Shown: in pieces, positions 44,884 through 51,746 of the stretch | Numbering within the stretch: the first letter of the stretch is position 1 | Layout of the letters: the number at the start of each line of letters is the position of its first letter | NCBI GenBank assembly: GCA_964651785.1 | Contig: CAZYWJ010000010.1 | Span: 13,237-77,236, forward strand | Length of the DNA stretch: 64,000 nt | Direction of reading: 5' to 3' | DNA from: JAKVAV01 sp964651785 | GTDB taxonomy: Bacteria; Bacteroidota; Bacteroidia; Flavobacteriales_D; Cryomorphaceae | Position numbers and translations under genes: made by a program | The notes under the pieces: model-generated | Told to the model about the DNA's origin: nothing | Database searches by the model: none | The model's input: the letters and a program-made list of their open reading frames with translations, nothing else

Positions 44884-45099
44884 CTAATTACTCAATTCAT
44901 CCAAGGTAAAGCCTACTTTCTTTACAGCTTGCTTGATTTCATCTGGACTGAGATTTTCTGTTTCAACGGTAAGAATACGATCATCGTGTTTTAGGTCAAC
45001 ATCCCATTTCTCGATGTTTTGCTCTTCGTTTAAAACAGGAGTTACTTTTGATAAACAACCTGTGCAATTGATATTGGATTTGAATTTTAGTGTTTTCAT
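44884..45099 (-). CDS. Heavy-metal-associated (HMA) domain protein, CopZ-like
   Basis: A 71-residue ferredoxin-like HMA protein. The metal loop is NINCTGCLSKV (CxxC), and the strand order matches CopZ/Atx1. It would carry Cu(I) to the adjacent CopA ATPase. It lies 16 bases after the copA stop and is followed by a hairpin terminator. Confidence 0.9.
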   Translation of the reverse strand: MKTLKFKSNINCTGCLSKVTPVLNEEQNIEKWDVDLKHDDRILTVETENLSPDEIKQAVKKVGFTLDELSN

Positions 45100-45115
45100 T
45101 TTATGAAGTTTTGAA

Positions 45116-47368
45116 TTAAAGTTTTGCTGCTTTTAGTCTTAGACTGTTGGCTACCACAGATACGGAGCTAAAGGCCATTGCCGCTCCTGCTATCATAGGG
45201 TCAAGTAAGAATCCATTGTAGGCATACAATACTCCTGCGGCAATTGGGATACCGATGATGTTGTAGATAAATGCCCAAAACAAGTTTTGCCTGATACCCA
45301 ACACCGTGAGTTTGGAAAGTTTCAAGGCTTTGGGAATTGCTTGAAGATCAGTGGTAATAAGAGTCATTTTTGCTACATCCATAGCTATGTCTGATCCTTT
45401 ACCCATAGCGATACTCACATCTGCCTGAGCAAGTGCCTGAGAATCGTTGATTCCATCACCGACCATAGCTACTACCTTGCCTTTGACTTGTAATTCTGTT
45501 ACAAAATCAGCCTTATCGGATGGCATCACTTCGGCTTTAAAATGATCTATTCCTACTTGTGTAGCAACAGCTCTTGCAGTTTGCTCATTATCACCCGTGA
45601 GCATATACACTTCTATGCCCCGCTCTTGCAGTGTACGGATAGCGGATGCGGAGCTTTCCTTGATTTCATCTGCAATGGCCAGTATAGCCAGCACGAAAGA
45701 CTGGTTTGCAAAAAAGATGACGGTTTTACCTTCGTTGCTCCACCTGCTCGATTGGTTTTGGAGTGAAGATGAAAGAAGAATGTTTTTGCTTTCTAATAAA
45801 CGTTGGTTACCGATGTAGAACCTTTCCCCATCTATTGAACGAGCTTCTGCACCCATGCCTGTGATGCTCTGAAAGTCTTGGATGCTTTCAGGTTTCAACC
45901 CATCATTTTTTAGTCGTGCGACTACCGCATCTGCCAGAGGATGTTCTGATTGAGATTCGATTGCTAAAAGCACTTGTTGATAGTACGTATCGGTTTTTTC
46001 CCAATGCTGATCAGTAACTGTTGGTTTACCTTTTGTTATCGTGCCTGTCTTGTCCAATACGATGGCATTCGTTTGATGACCCAACTCCAAGCTCTCTGCA
46101 TCTTTAATCAAAATGTTGTTTTCGGCTCCCTTACCAATACCTACCATAATGGCAGTAGGTGTTGCTAAGCCTAAAGCACAAGGGCAGGCAATTACTAACA
46201 CTGCGACAAAGGTAAGCAGTGCATGTGTGAGCGCATCATCGCCACCAACACCTATCCATGTAATGAAGGTTATGATTGCAATGCTGATAACAATGGGCAC
46301 GAACACACCTGCAATCTGATCTACCAACTTCTGCACAGGAGCTTTGCTTCCTTGTGCTTGTTGCACCATTTTGATGATTTGCGAAAGCATGGTTTCCCCA
46401 CCTACCTTTTTAGCGATAAAATGAAAACTGCCCTTTTGGTTTACCGTTCCAGCAAATACTTTTTCACCTTTCGTCTTTTCCACAGGCACTGGCTCGCCTG
46501 TGATCATACTCTCATCAACAAAAGAATTCCCATTAGATACTTCTCCATCCACAGGAATTTTCTCCCCTGGCCTTACTACTATGGTGTATCCTTTTTGCAC
46601 GGCAGAAATGGGCATCTCTATCTCTTCGTCATTTTGAATGACTTTCAAGGTTTTTGGTTGTAAACCCATTAATTTTTTAATAGCTGATGAGGTATTGGAC
46701 TTGGCGCGCTCTTCCAATAATTTCCCCAAAGAAATAAAGGTGATGATTACGGTTGCTGCTTCGTAATAGACATGCGGATGAATACCCCGAGTATGCCAGA
46801 AATCAGGAAAAAAGGTATTGAATACACTGAATACAAAAGCAATTCCTGTACTCAAGGCTACCAAAGTATCCATATTGGCCTTGCCGTGTTTGGCCTGCTT
46901 CCAGGCATTGATATAGAAACTTCGACCGAACCAAAACAGGATAGGAATGCTCAATAGCATTGAAATCCACCTGCCAGCAATCCAATCCATGTAAAACATG
47001 CCGATGATGAATACGGGCAATGTTAAAATAGCTGACCAGACAGTGCGCTGTTTAACATTTTGATAATATTGTTTTTGGAGGTTTTCCTGAACTTCTGCTG
47101 GGTCTTCAGCATCGACTATTAGATCATAACCTACTGAACGAAGCGCATTTTGTAAATCGGCAGGGACAATGACGGCATCATACTCTATTAAAACTGATGA
47201 TGAGGCAAAATTGACATTGGCAGTTTTTACTCCATCTGTGTGAGCTAAGATAGACTCTACGCTAGATGCACAGGCCGCACAGGTCATTCCTGTTACAGGA
47301 AAACTATTGTTGACAGATTTGTCAACTTTGGTCTTACCGTTCTTTTCTACTACTTCAGACTCTTGCAT
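45116..47368 (-). CDS. copA: Copper-exporting P1B-1 ATPase CopA
   Basis: A 750-residue pump. One N-terminal HMA domain has GMTCAACASSVESIL. The membrane motif is IACPCALGLAT (CPC), typical of Cu(+)/Ag(+) pumps. DKTGTITKG, GDGINDSQALAQADVSIAMG and TGEPVP complete the catalytic core, and SEHPLAD is the nucleotide-binding region. ATG 47368 is used; a GTG at 47401 extends the frame into the promoter. It is expressed towards the HMA chaperone and is preceded by the copper box. Confidence 0.93.
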   Translation of the reverse strand: MQESEVVEKNGKTKVDKSVNNSFPVTGMTCAACASSVESILAHTDGVKTANVNFASSSVLIEYDAVIVPADLQNALRSVGYDLIVDAEDPAEVQENLQKQYYQNVKQRTVWSAILTLPVFIIGMFYMDWIAGRWISMLLSIPILFWFGRSFYINAWKQAKHGKANMDTLVALSTGIAFVFSVFNTFFPDFWHTRGIHPHVYYEAATVIITFISLGKLLEERAKSNTSSAIKKLMGLQPKTLKVIQNDEEIEMPISAVQKGYTIVVRPGEKIPVDGEVSNGNSFVDESMITGEPVPVEKTKGEKVFAGTVNQKGSFHFIAKKVGGETMLSQIIKMVQQAQGSKAPVQKLVDQIAGVFVPIVISIAIITFITWIGVGGDDALTHALLTFVAVLVIACPCALGLATPTAIMVGIGKGAENNILIKDAESLELGHQTNAIVLDKTGTITKGKPTVTDQHWEKTDTYYQQVLLAIESQSEHPLADAVVARLKNDGLKPESIQDFQSITGMGAEARSIDGERFYIGNQRLLESKNILLSSSLQNQSSRWSNEGKTVIFFANQSFVLAILAIADEIKESSASAIRTLQERGIEVYMLTGDNEQTARAVATQVGIDHFKAEVMPSDKADFVTELQVKGKVVAMVGDGINDSQALAQADVSIAMGKGSDIAMDVAKMTLITTDLQAIPKALKLSKLTVLGIRQNLFWAFIYNIIGIPIAAGVLYAYNGFLLDPMIAGAAMAFSSVSVVANSLRLKAAKL

Positions 47369-47420
47369 ACGCTTCCTTTGTTTTGATACTACAAAAATCA
47401 CAAGGAAGGCACCAAAGCTC

Positions 47421-47446
47421 GTTACACAATATTGACTTTGGTTTAT
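47421..47446 (-). promoter_or_regulatory. Candidate copper-regulator box upstream of copA
   Basis: GTTACACAATATTGACTTTG followed by GTTTAT; 18 of the first 20 bases match the box at 44772. It lies about 53 bases upstream of copA and 11 bases before the end of the AraC-type gene. Confidence 0.6.
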
Positions 47447-47456
47447 GAAATTATGC

Positions 47457-48026
47457 TTAGAGCTTATCTAAAGGGTTTCGTTGATGGCTAGCCTGCCCTT
47501 TGAATTGAGTGGGGGTCATGCCTGTTTCTTTTTTAAACTGTGATGAAAGATGCGACACACTGCTGTAGTCCATTTCATTGGCAATCTCTGATAAGGTCAT
47601 TTGGTCGTAAATCAAATACTCCTTTACTTTTTCAATTTTCTGTAGCACAATGAATTTCTCAATGGTGATTCCTTCAACAGAAGAAAACAGCCTGCTTAAA
47701 TGGGCGTATTCGTGATGCAGTTTGTCAGCTATCAACGAAGAAAAATTGATGGTAAGCGGTTCTTGCGCGTGATGAATTTGGTTAATGATCACCGTTTTGA
47801 TTTGTGAAATGAGCGTTGATTTACCTGGTTCAAGCAATTCAAATCCTAGCGAATCTAATTCTCCGCCAAGTAATGTGAGCTTTCCATCCTTTATGGGCTC
47901 TGCTAATGCAACCTGTCCAAGCTGCACATCTTGGTATTGTATTTCAAGTTTGTTGAGTAAGTCCTTCACTGCCATAATACAGCGTGGACAAACCATGTTT
48001 TTGATGTGTAGTATTCTATTCTTCAT
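47457..48026 (-). CDS. AraC-family regulator with HMA-like N-terminus
   Basis: A 189-residue protein. The N-terminal ~75 residues (HIKNMVCPRCIMAVKDLLNK) resemble a heavy-metal-associated domain, with CPRC as a probable metal site. Residues about 95-180 form an AraC-type double helix-turn-helix (MTLSEIANEMDYSSVSHLSSQFKKETG). A metal-responsive activator of the flanking copper genes is the simplest reading, and the paired 26-bp boxes could be its sites. It lies immediately upstream of copA on the same strand. Confidence 0.85.
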   Translation of the reverse strand: MKNRILHIKNMVCPRCIMAVKDLLNKLEIQYQDVQLGQVALAEPIKDGKLTLLGGELDSLGFELLEPGKSTLISQIKTVIINQIHHAQEPLTINFSSLIADKLHHEYAHLSRLFSSVEGITIEKFIVLQKIEKVKEYLIYDQMTLSEIANEMDYSSVSHLSSQFKKETGMTPTQFKGQASHQRNPLDKL

Positions 48027-48170
48027 TTAGCGATAAGAAAATTAAATTAGACTTCACTCTCAATGTCAACATATCTGTTTTTTATTTGGTGTAATAATTA
48101 GAATATCATAAGCAGACGTTTTTGAATCACTTAGTAATGGAATTAAGCATCTTCCAGCAAATTCGATTTT

Positions 48171-48377
48171 TTAACAACACTTCTTTTCTTGTTGAATTGG
48201 TGGACATTTTTCACTTCCATAACTGCAATAAACACAGCAATCGCCTTCTTTTGGTTTTAAAACCGTTTTACAATTCTCACATTCGTAAAAAAATTGACAA
48301 GCGTTTGTTGGCATTTCTTCTACTCTTTTATGTCCACATCTTGGACAAGTAATTTCTGAATTTATTTGAATTTCCAT
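48171..48377 (-). CDS. GDCCVxC domain-containing protein
   Basis: A 68-residue Cys-rich soluble protein: ITCPRCGHKRVEEMPTNACQ, ECENCKTVLKPKEGDCCVYC and SYGSEKCPPIQ match the GDCCVxC family, some members of which contain selenocysteine; here it is Cys. It probably binds soft metal such as mercury. Its start overlaps the merTP stop by one base (TAATG). Confidence 0.87.
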   Translation of the reverse strand: MEIQINSEITCPRCGHKRVEEMPTNACQFFYECENCKTVLKPKEGDCCVYCSYGSEKCPPIQQEKKCC

Positions 48378-48976
48378 TATTTGTCTTTTGTGTTGGTTAC
48401 TTTATAACCTGTGGAGTTAATTGCTTGCTCGATTTCCGTTTCGTTGGTTTTGGTTTGGTTAAATTCAATGATTGCGTTTCCATTCTGGTATGAGGCAGTT
48501 GATTTTACTATTCCATCAAGTTGGTTCACTTCATAGTTTACATGTTCTTCGCAACCTGCGCAGGTCATGCCGTTGATTTGAAACTCAACCGTCTGAATAT
48601 TGGATTTGTCAACCACCCGTACATGTTTTTCTGTCTTCGGGTAAAAAATATATGCATAGTAAGGGAAGGCTAGCATCAGAACGGTAAAAGCGGTTATTAC
48701 GCCTAAAAACTTTCTGCTTTGTATGAATTTTGGTTTTTCATCCGTTTCACAATCGCAGTCAATTTCCTTTTTTGGTTTAAGTTTCTGATACCAAGTAAAA
48801 CCGAGTACCACAATTGTTAGTCCAATAAAATACGGTCTCGCTGGCTCAAGCCAAGAAAAAGTGGAAGCGAGTCCACTTGTTCCTGCAATAAGCGCCAAAA
48901 CTGGTGTAATACAGCATAGTGAAGCTGCAATGGCAGTTATAAAACCTGCACCCATTAATTTGTTTTCGCTTTTCAT
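48377..48976 (-). CDS. Mercuric transport fusion protein MerTP
   Basis: A 199-residue fusion. The N-terminal MerT-like part has three hydrophobic helices and a Cys pair (ASLCCITPVLALIA), and the cytosolic loop CDCETD adds cysteines. The C-terminal HMA domain has NGMTCAGCEEHV, matching MerP. It would deliver Hg(2+) into the cell, normally to mercuric reductase, yet no merA lies in the window. A role in other soft-metal uptake is possible. Confidence 0.85.
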   Translation of the reverse strand: MKSENKLMGAGFITAIAASLCCITPVLALIAGTSGLASTFSWLEPARPYFIGLTIVVLGFTWYQKLKPKKEIDCDCETDEKPKFIQSRKFLGVITAFTVLMLAFPYYAYIFYPKTEKHVRVVDKSNIQTVEFQINGMTCAGCEEHVNYEVNQLDGIVKSTASYQNGNAIIEFNQTKTNETEIEQAINSTGYKVTNTKDK

Positions 48977-49083
48977 ATCGTTTCTAAAGTATTGTTTTCA
49001 TCAAGTATTAAGAAAAACGGTTCGAGCTTCTCAATCGATTTTCAATAAATCTCGGTCTTTCTTTTTTGTCAAGCGTCTAGAAA

Positions 49084-49221
49084 TCACAAATATTCATTCA
49101 GTGATTGAAATGCCCACCCCAGTTGAATGTCTTGGTATAGAATCTCAAGTCTATTGAGTAGGTCCTTCTCTATCATAATACAGAGTGGACAAACCATGTT
49201 TTTTATGTGTAAGAGCCCCAT
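49084..49221 (-). pseudogene. Truncated N-terminal remnant of an AraC/HMA-like regulator
   Basis: The minus strand from ATG 49221 reads MGLLHIKNMVCPLCIMIEKD, then LLNRLEILYQDIQLG, and stops at 49084. It aligns over about 35 residues with the start of the intact regulator at 47457-48026 (HIKNMVCP.CIM..KDLLN.LEI.YQD.QLG). The DNA-binding half is missing. It begins 7 bases after the original CDF stop, so an ancestral CDF-regulator operon was probably truncated by rearrangement with the mercury module. Confidence 0.7.
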
Positions 49222-49335
49222 GTTTTGCTAGCAAAGATAAAATACACAATTTTCATCTTTACCTTCAAACTCTATCGTAACGTGATCGATTGATTCATTT
49301 TTAAGTATCGAACGCGCTGTTTTTTTGAGCTTGGC

Positions 49336-50115
49336 TTATTCCGAAAGTTTGTAATCTTTATCCAATTGCAGATGCATGGTCAGCACATTGTATTGACCGT
49401 CCATAGACCATGCATGGCAATCGTGTAGATTGGTTATTTGAGTTATGCTTTTGAGCTTTTCACGTATTGTATCAATTGAGACATCACTTGGTATTCCCTG
49501 TAGTACTACTTGAAGGCTCTGTTTTAAACTTTTATAAACGTTGAATAGAACAAAAATTGATATGAGTACCGAGAGTAATGGGTCAATAAAAGGAGCATCA
49601 ATGAGCATCATGATGATGCTACCAATAAGCACTGCTACCCATCCTAAAACATCTTCTAGCAAATGAAGTGAAACTACCTTTTCATTAAGTGATTTGCCTT
49701 TTCTAAGTTTTAAAACGGCTGCTCCATTTACCACAATACCCAATATAGCGAGGTAAAACATTCCTTCTACATTGGTTTCTTCAGGATCGAATAGCTCAGG
49801 TATCGCTTTCGTCAAAATAAAGATTGAACCAATTACGAGCACGATGGAATTAATAATCGCACCAAGCAATGAGAAGCGTTTGTAGCCGTAGGAATACCTT
49901 TTGGTTCGACCTTTCTTAGATAGCCTTTGAAAATACCAAGAAAGACCTAAGCTCAAGCTATCACCAAGATCATGCAATGCGTCTGAAAGTATGGCTAAAC
50001 TGTTGGTATAAAGCCCACCAATAATCTCAATGATAGTAAAACTAAGATTGAGAAAAAAAGCGACTTTTACATTGCCTTCTGCATGATGATGCGAGTGATC
50101 ATGATGATGTCCCAT
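49336..50115 (-). CDS. Cation diffusion facilitator (CzcD-like), C-terminus truncated by stop
   Basis: A 259-residue CDF protein in its visible form, starting with a His-rich MGHHHDHSHHHAEGNVKV and six TM helices. Metal-site motifs SDALHDLGDSLSLG and LHLLEDVLGW are present, and the C-terminal HDCHAWSMDGQYNVLTMHLQ belongs to the cytosolic domain. An in-frame TAA ends it at 49336. Without that codon the frame would continue 35 residues (KKTARSILKNESIDHVTIEF) to TAG at 49228, as in full-length relatives. Function may be reduced or intact. Confidence 0.8.
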   Translation of the reverse strand: MGHHHDHSHHHAEGNVKVAFFLNLSFTIIEIIGGLYTNSLAILSDALHDLGDSLSLGLSWYFQRLSKKGRTKRYSYGYKRFSLLGAIINSIVLVIGSIFILTKAIPELFDPEETNVEGMFYLAILGIVVNGAAVLKLRKGKSLNEKVVSLHLLEDVLGWVAVLIGSIIMMLIDAPFIDPLLSVLISIFVLFNVYKSLKQSLQVVLQGIPSDVSIDTIREKLKSITQITNLHDCHAWSMDGQYNVLTMHLQLDKDYKLSE

Positions 50116-50488
50116 AATGGTCGAATCCTGCTTTTTTAAATATTGATAATAGTTCTTCTGAAATGGGTAGGGGCTTCAATGGTGGGACATTTGCTCCACC
50201 TGTATTGCCTACGGGTATCTTACCTACAAATGATTTAACTCCACCGGCCAAGAGCCTTGGGATTTGGCCTATTACTTCTTTGGTATCCTTGATGCGGATG
50301 CCGAAAAGCAACATTTTCCAATGTACGTAGCTATGGTGATAAGGATATGCTTGGCCAATAATATGCGCCCGTTCTAAATGACTCCATGCAGCCTGAAGGT
50401 TTCCTGCTTCCAAGTGTGCTTTATACGCTTCTAACTCTTGATTGAAGTAGGGTTTAAGCGTCTTGGGCATTTTAGTGTATAATTTCAT
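50099..50488 (-). CDS. DUF3703 family protein
   Basis: A 129-residue soluble protein with the recognisable DUF3703 pattern: a helical AWSHLERAHIIGQAYPYHHS, then GKIPVGNTGGANVPPLKPLP near the C-terminus. It starts with conserved LYTKMPKTLKPYF. The family is associated with metal-resistance regions but has no defined activity. It overlaps the CDF start by 17 bases, so expression is probably coupled. Confidence 0.85.
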   Translation of the reverse strand: MKLYTKMPKTLKPYFNQELEAYKAHLEAGNLQAAWSHLERAHIIGQAYPYHHSYVHWKMLLFGIRIKDTKEVIGQIPRLLAGGVKSFVGKIPVGNTGGANVPPLKPLPISEELLSIFKKAGFDHYGTSS

Positions 50489-50492
50489 CTTA

Positions 50493-50945
50493 CTAAATGT
50501 TTATTAAAAACTTCCAACGAAATTGTCTCCATCGATAAAACACATTGGCGAACAGCCATATAAAAGGTGTCAGAATTCCAGCTTTCAGGAACAATTTGTC
50601 AATGTAAAGTACAGAAGTGGATATAGGGTCTTTTTTGATTGTGATCCAATGATCCCACATTTTAATAGAATCACCTTTCCCATTATCTCTTAGTATAAAC
50701 TGATTAGACTCAATACTTCTAGGTCTTGAGATGCTAATTATTTGTTTTCCAATCGGGAATATTCCAAACAATTTCATTTCTGTCAAATATTCTTTATTCT
50801 CCCAGATAACAGGAAACGATTCAGGTTCTACTGGGTAGAATTTAATTAATGGACGTGCAATGTAGTCCAGCGTTGCAGACTGGTTTACGAGCTTCACCAC
50901 CTTATCAAAGTCGGCAGGAAAATATGACTTTATTTCAAGTTTCAT
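50493..50945 (-). CDS. SRPBCC-like small membrane-associated protein
   Basis: A 150-residue protein resembling START/SRPBCC-fold small proteins. The N-terminus alternates strands, and the C-terminal ~35 residues contain a hydrophobic, aromatic helix (ILTPFIWLFANVFYRWRQFR) suggesting membrane association. It sits between DUF3703 and the HMA-CDF gene with 4-base gaps. Function unknown; co-occurrence points to metal handling. Confidence 0.6.
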   Translation of the reverse strand: MKLEIKSYFPADFDKVVKLVNQSATLDYIARPLIKFYPVEPESFPVIWENKEYLTEMKLFGIFPIGKQIISISRPRSIESNQFILRDNGKGDSIKMWDHWITIKKDPISTSVLYIDKLFLKAGILTPFIWLFANVFYRWRQFRWKFLINI

Positions 50946-50949
50946 TCTT

Positions 50950-51741
50950 TTACTTTGAAAGATTTAAAATTCGAATAGCTCCTCGCATTACAAAGGCGAA
51001 AACAATGCCTCCAATCGCCAGGTCAGGCCACTTACTTTCCAGAAAATAAACCAGTACACCAGCCAGTATTACCCCTCCGTTGACGATGATGTCATTAGAA
51101 GTGAAAATTGCAGTGGCCTGCATGTGGGCCTCTTTGCTTTTTGCCTTGTTAATCAGCCATAACGAGACTAGGTTACCCACTAAAGCCAGCAGGGAAATGA
51201 TAATCATCCACTGGAAAAGAGGCGTTTCGCTTTGGGTGAAAAACCTACGTAACACTTCCGAAAAGCCAAGCAGTGCCAGCCCCATCTGAAAATACCCGCT
51301 GATCTTTGCTACTTTTTTCTTACGGGAAATAGCTGCTCCCACCGCAAATAGACTCAGAGCATAAACAATAGAATCAGCCAGCATATCCAACGAGTCGGCT
51401 ATCAGGCCCATGGAGCTGGATATCCATCCGGTGGTCATTTCGGCTACAAAAAAACCAAAATTGATGCCCAGCACCCACCACAGTATTTTCTTGTGCTTGG
51501 TCTCGTCTTCGGCAATGGGCATTTCTGCCTCAGAGGTACCTTGTAGTTGATCGTTGAGGTTTAGTTCACTGATAGCATTTTGTATAGGCAATACTTCATC
51601 CTGATGAAATACTTCCAGCTTGCGTGCCGGGATATCAAACTCCAGGTGCTTTACCTGGCTCAGAGGTTCCAGCTTCATACGGATCATTTGCTCCTCGGAG
51701 GGGCAGTCCATCTTGGTTATTTTGAATGTGCTTTTATTCAA
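50950..51741 (-). CDS. HMA-CDF fusion cation transporter
   Basis: A 263-residue protein. Residues 1-60 are an HMA-like domain with TKMDCPSEEQMIRMKLEPLS (single C in place of CxxC). Residues about 85-263 form a CDF-type membrane domain with six hydrophobic segments and the metal-site DSLDMLADSIVYAL. It lacks the long cytosolic C-terminal domain of CzcD. The start is TTG 51741, directly after the P-type ATPase gene stop. Likely zinc, cadmium or cobalt efflux. Confidence 0.78.
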   Translation of the reverse strand: MNKSTFKITKMDCPSEEQMIRMKLEPLSQVKHLEFDIPARKLEVFHQDEVLPIQNAISELNLNDQLQGTSEAEMPIAEDETKHKKILWWVLGINFGFFVAEMTTGWISSSMGLIADSLDMLADSIVYALSLFAVGAAISRKKKVAKISGYFQMGLALLGFSEVLRRFFTQSETPLFQWMIIISLLALVGNLVSLWLINKAKSKEAHMQATAIFTSNDIIVNGGVILAGVLVYFLESKWPDLAIGGIVFAFVMRGAIRILNLSK

Positions 51742-51746
51742 TTTTC

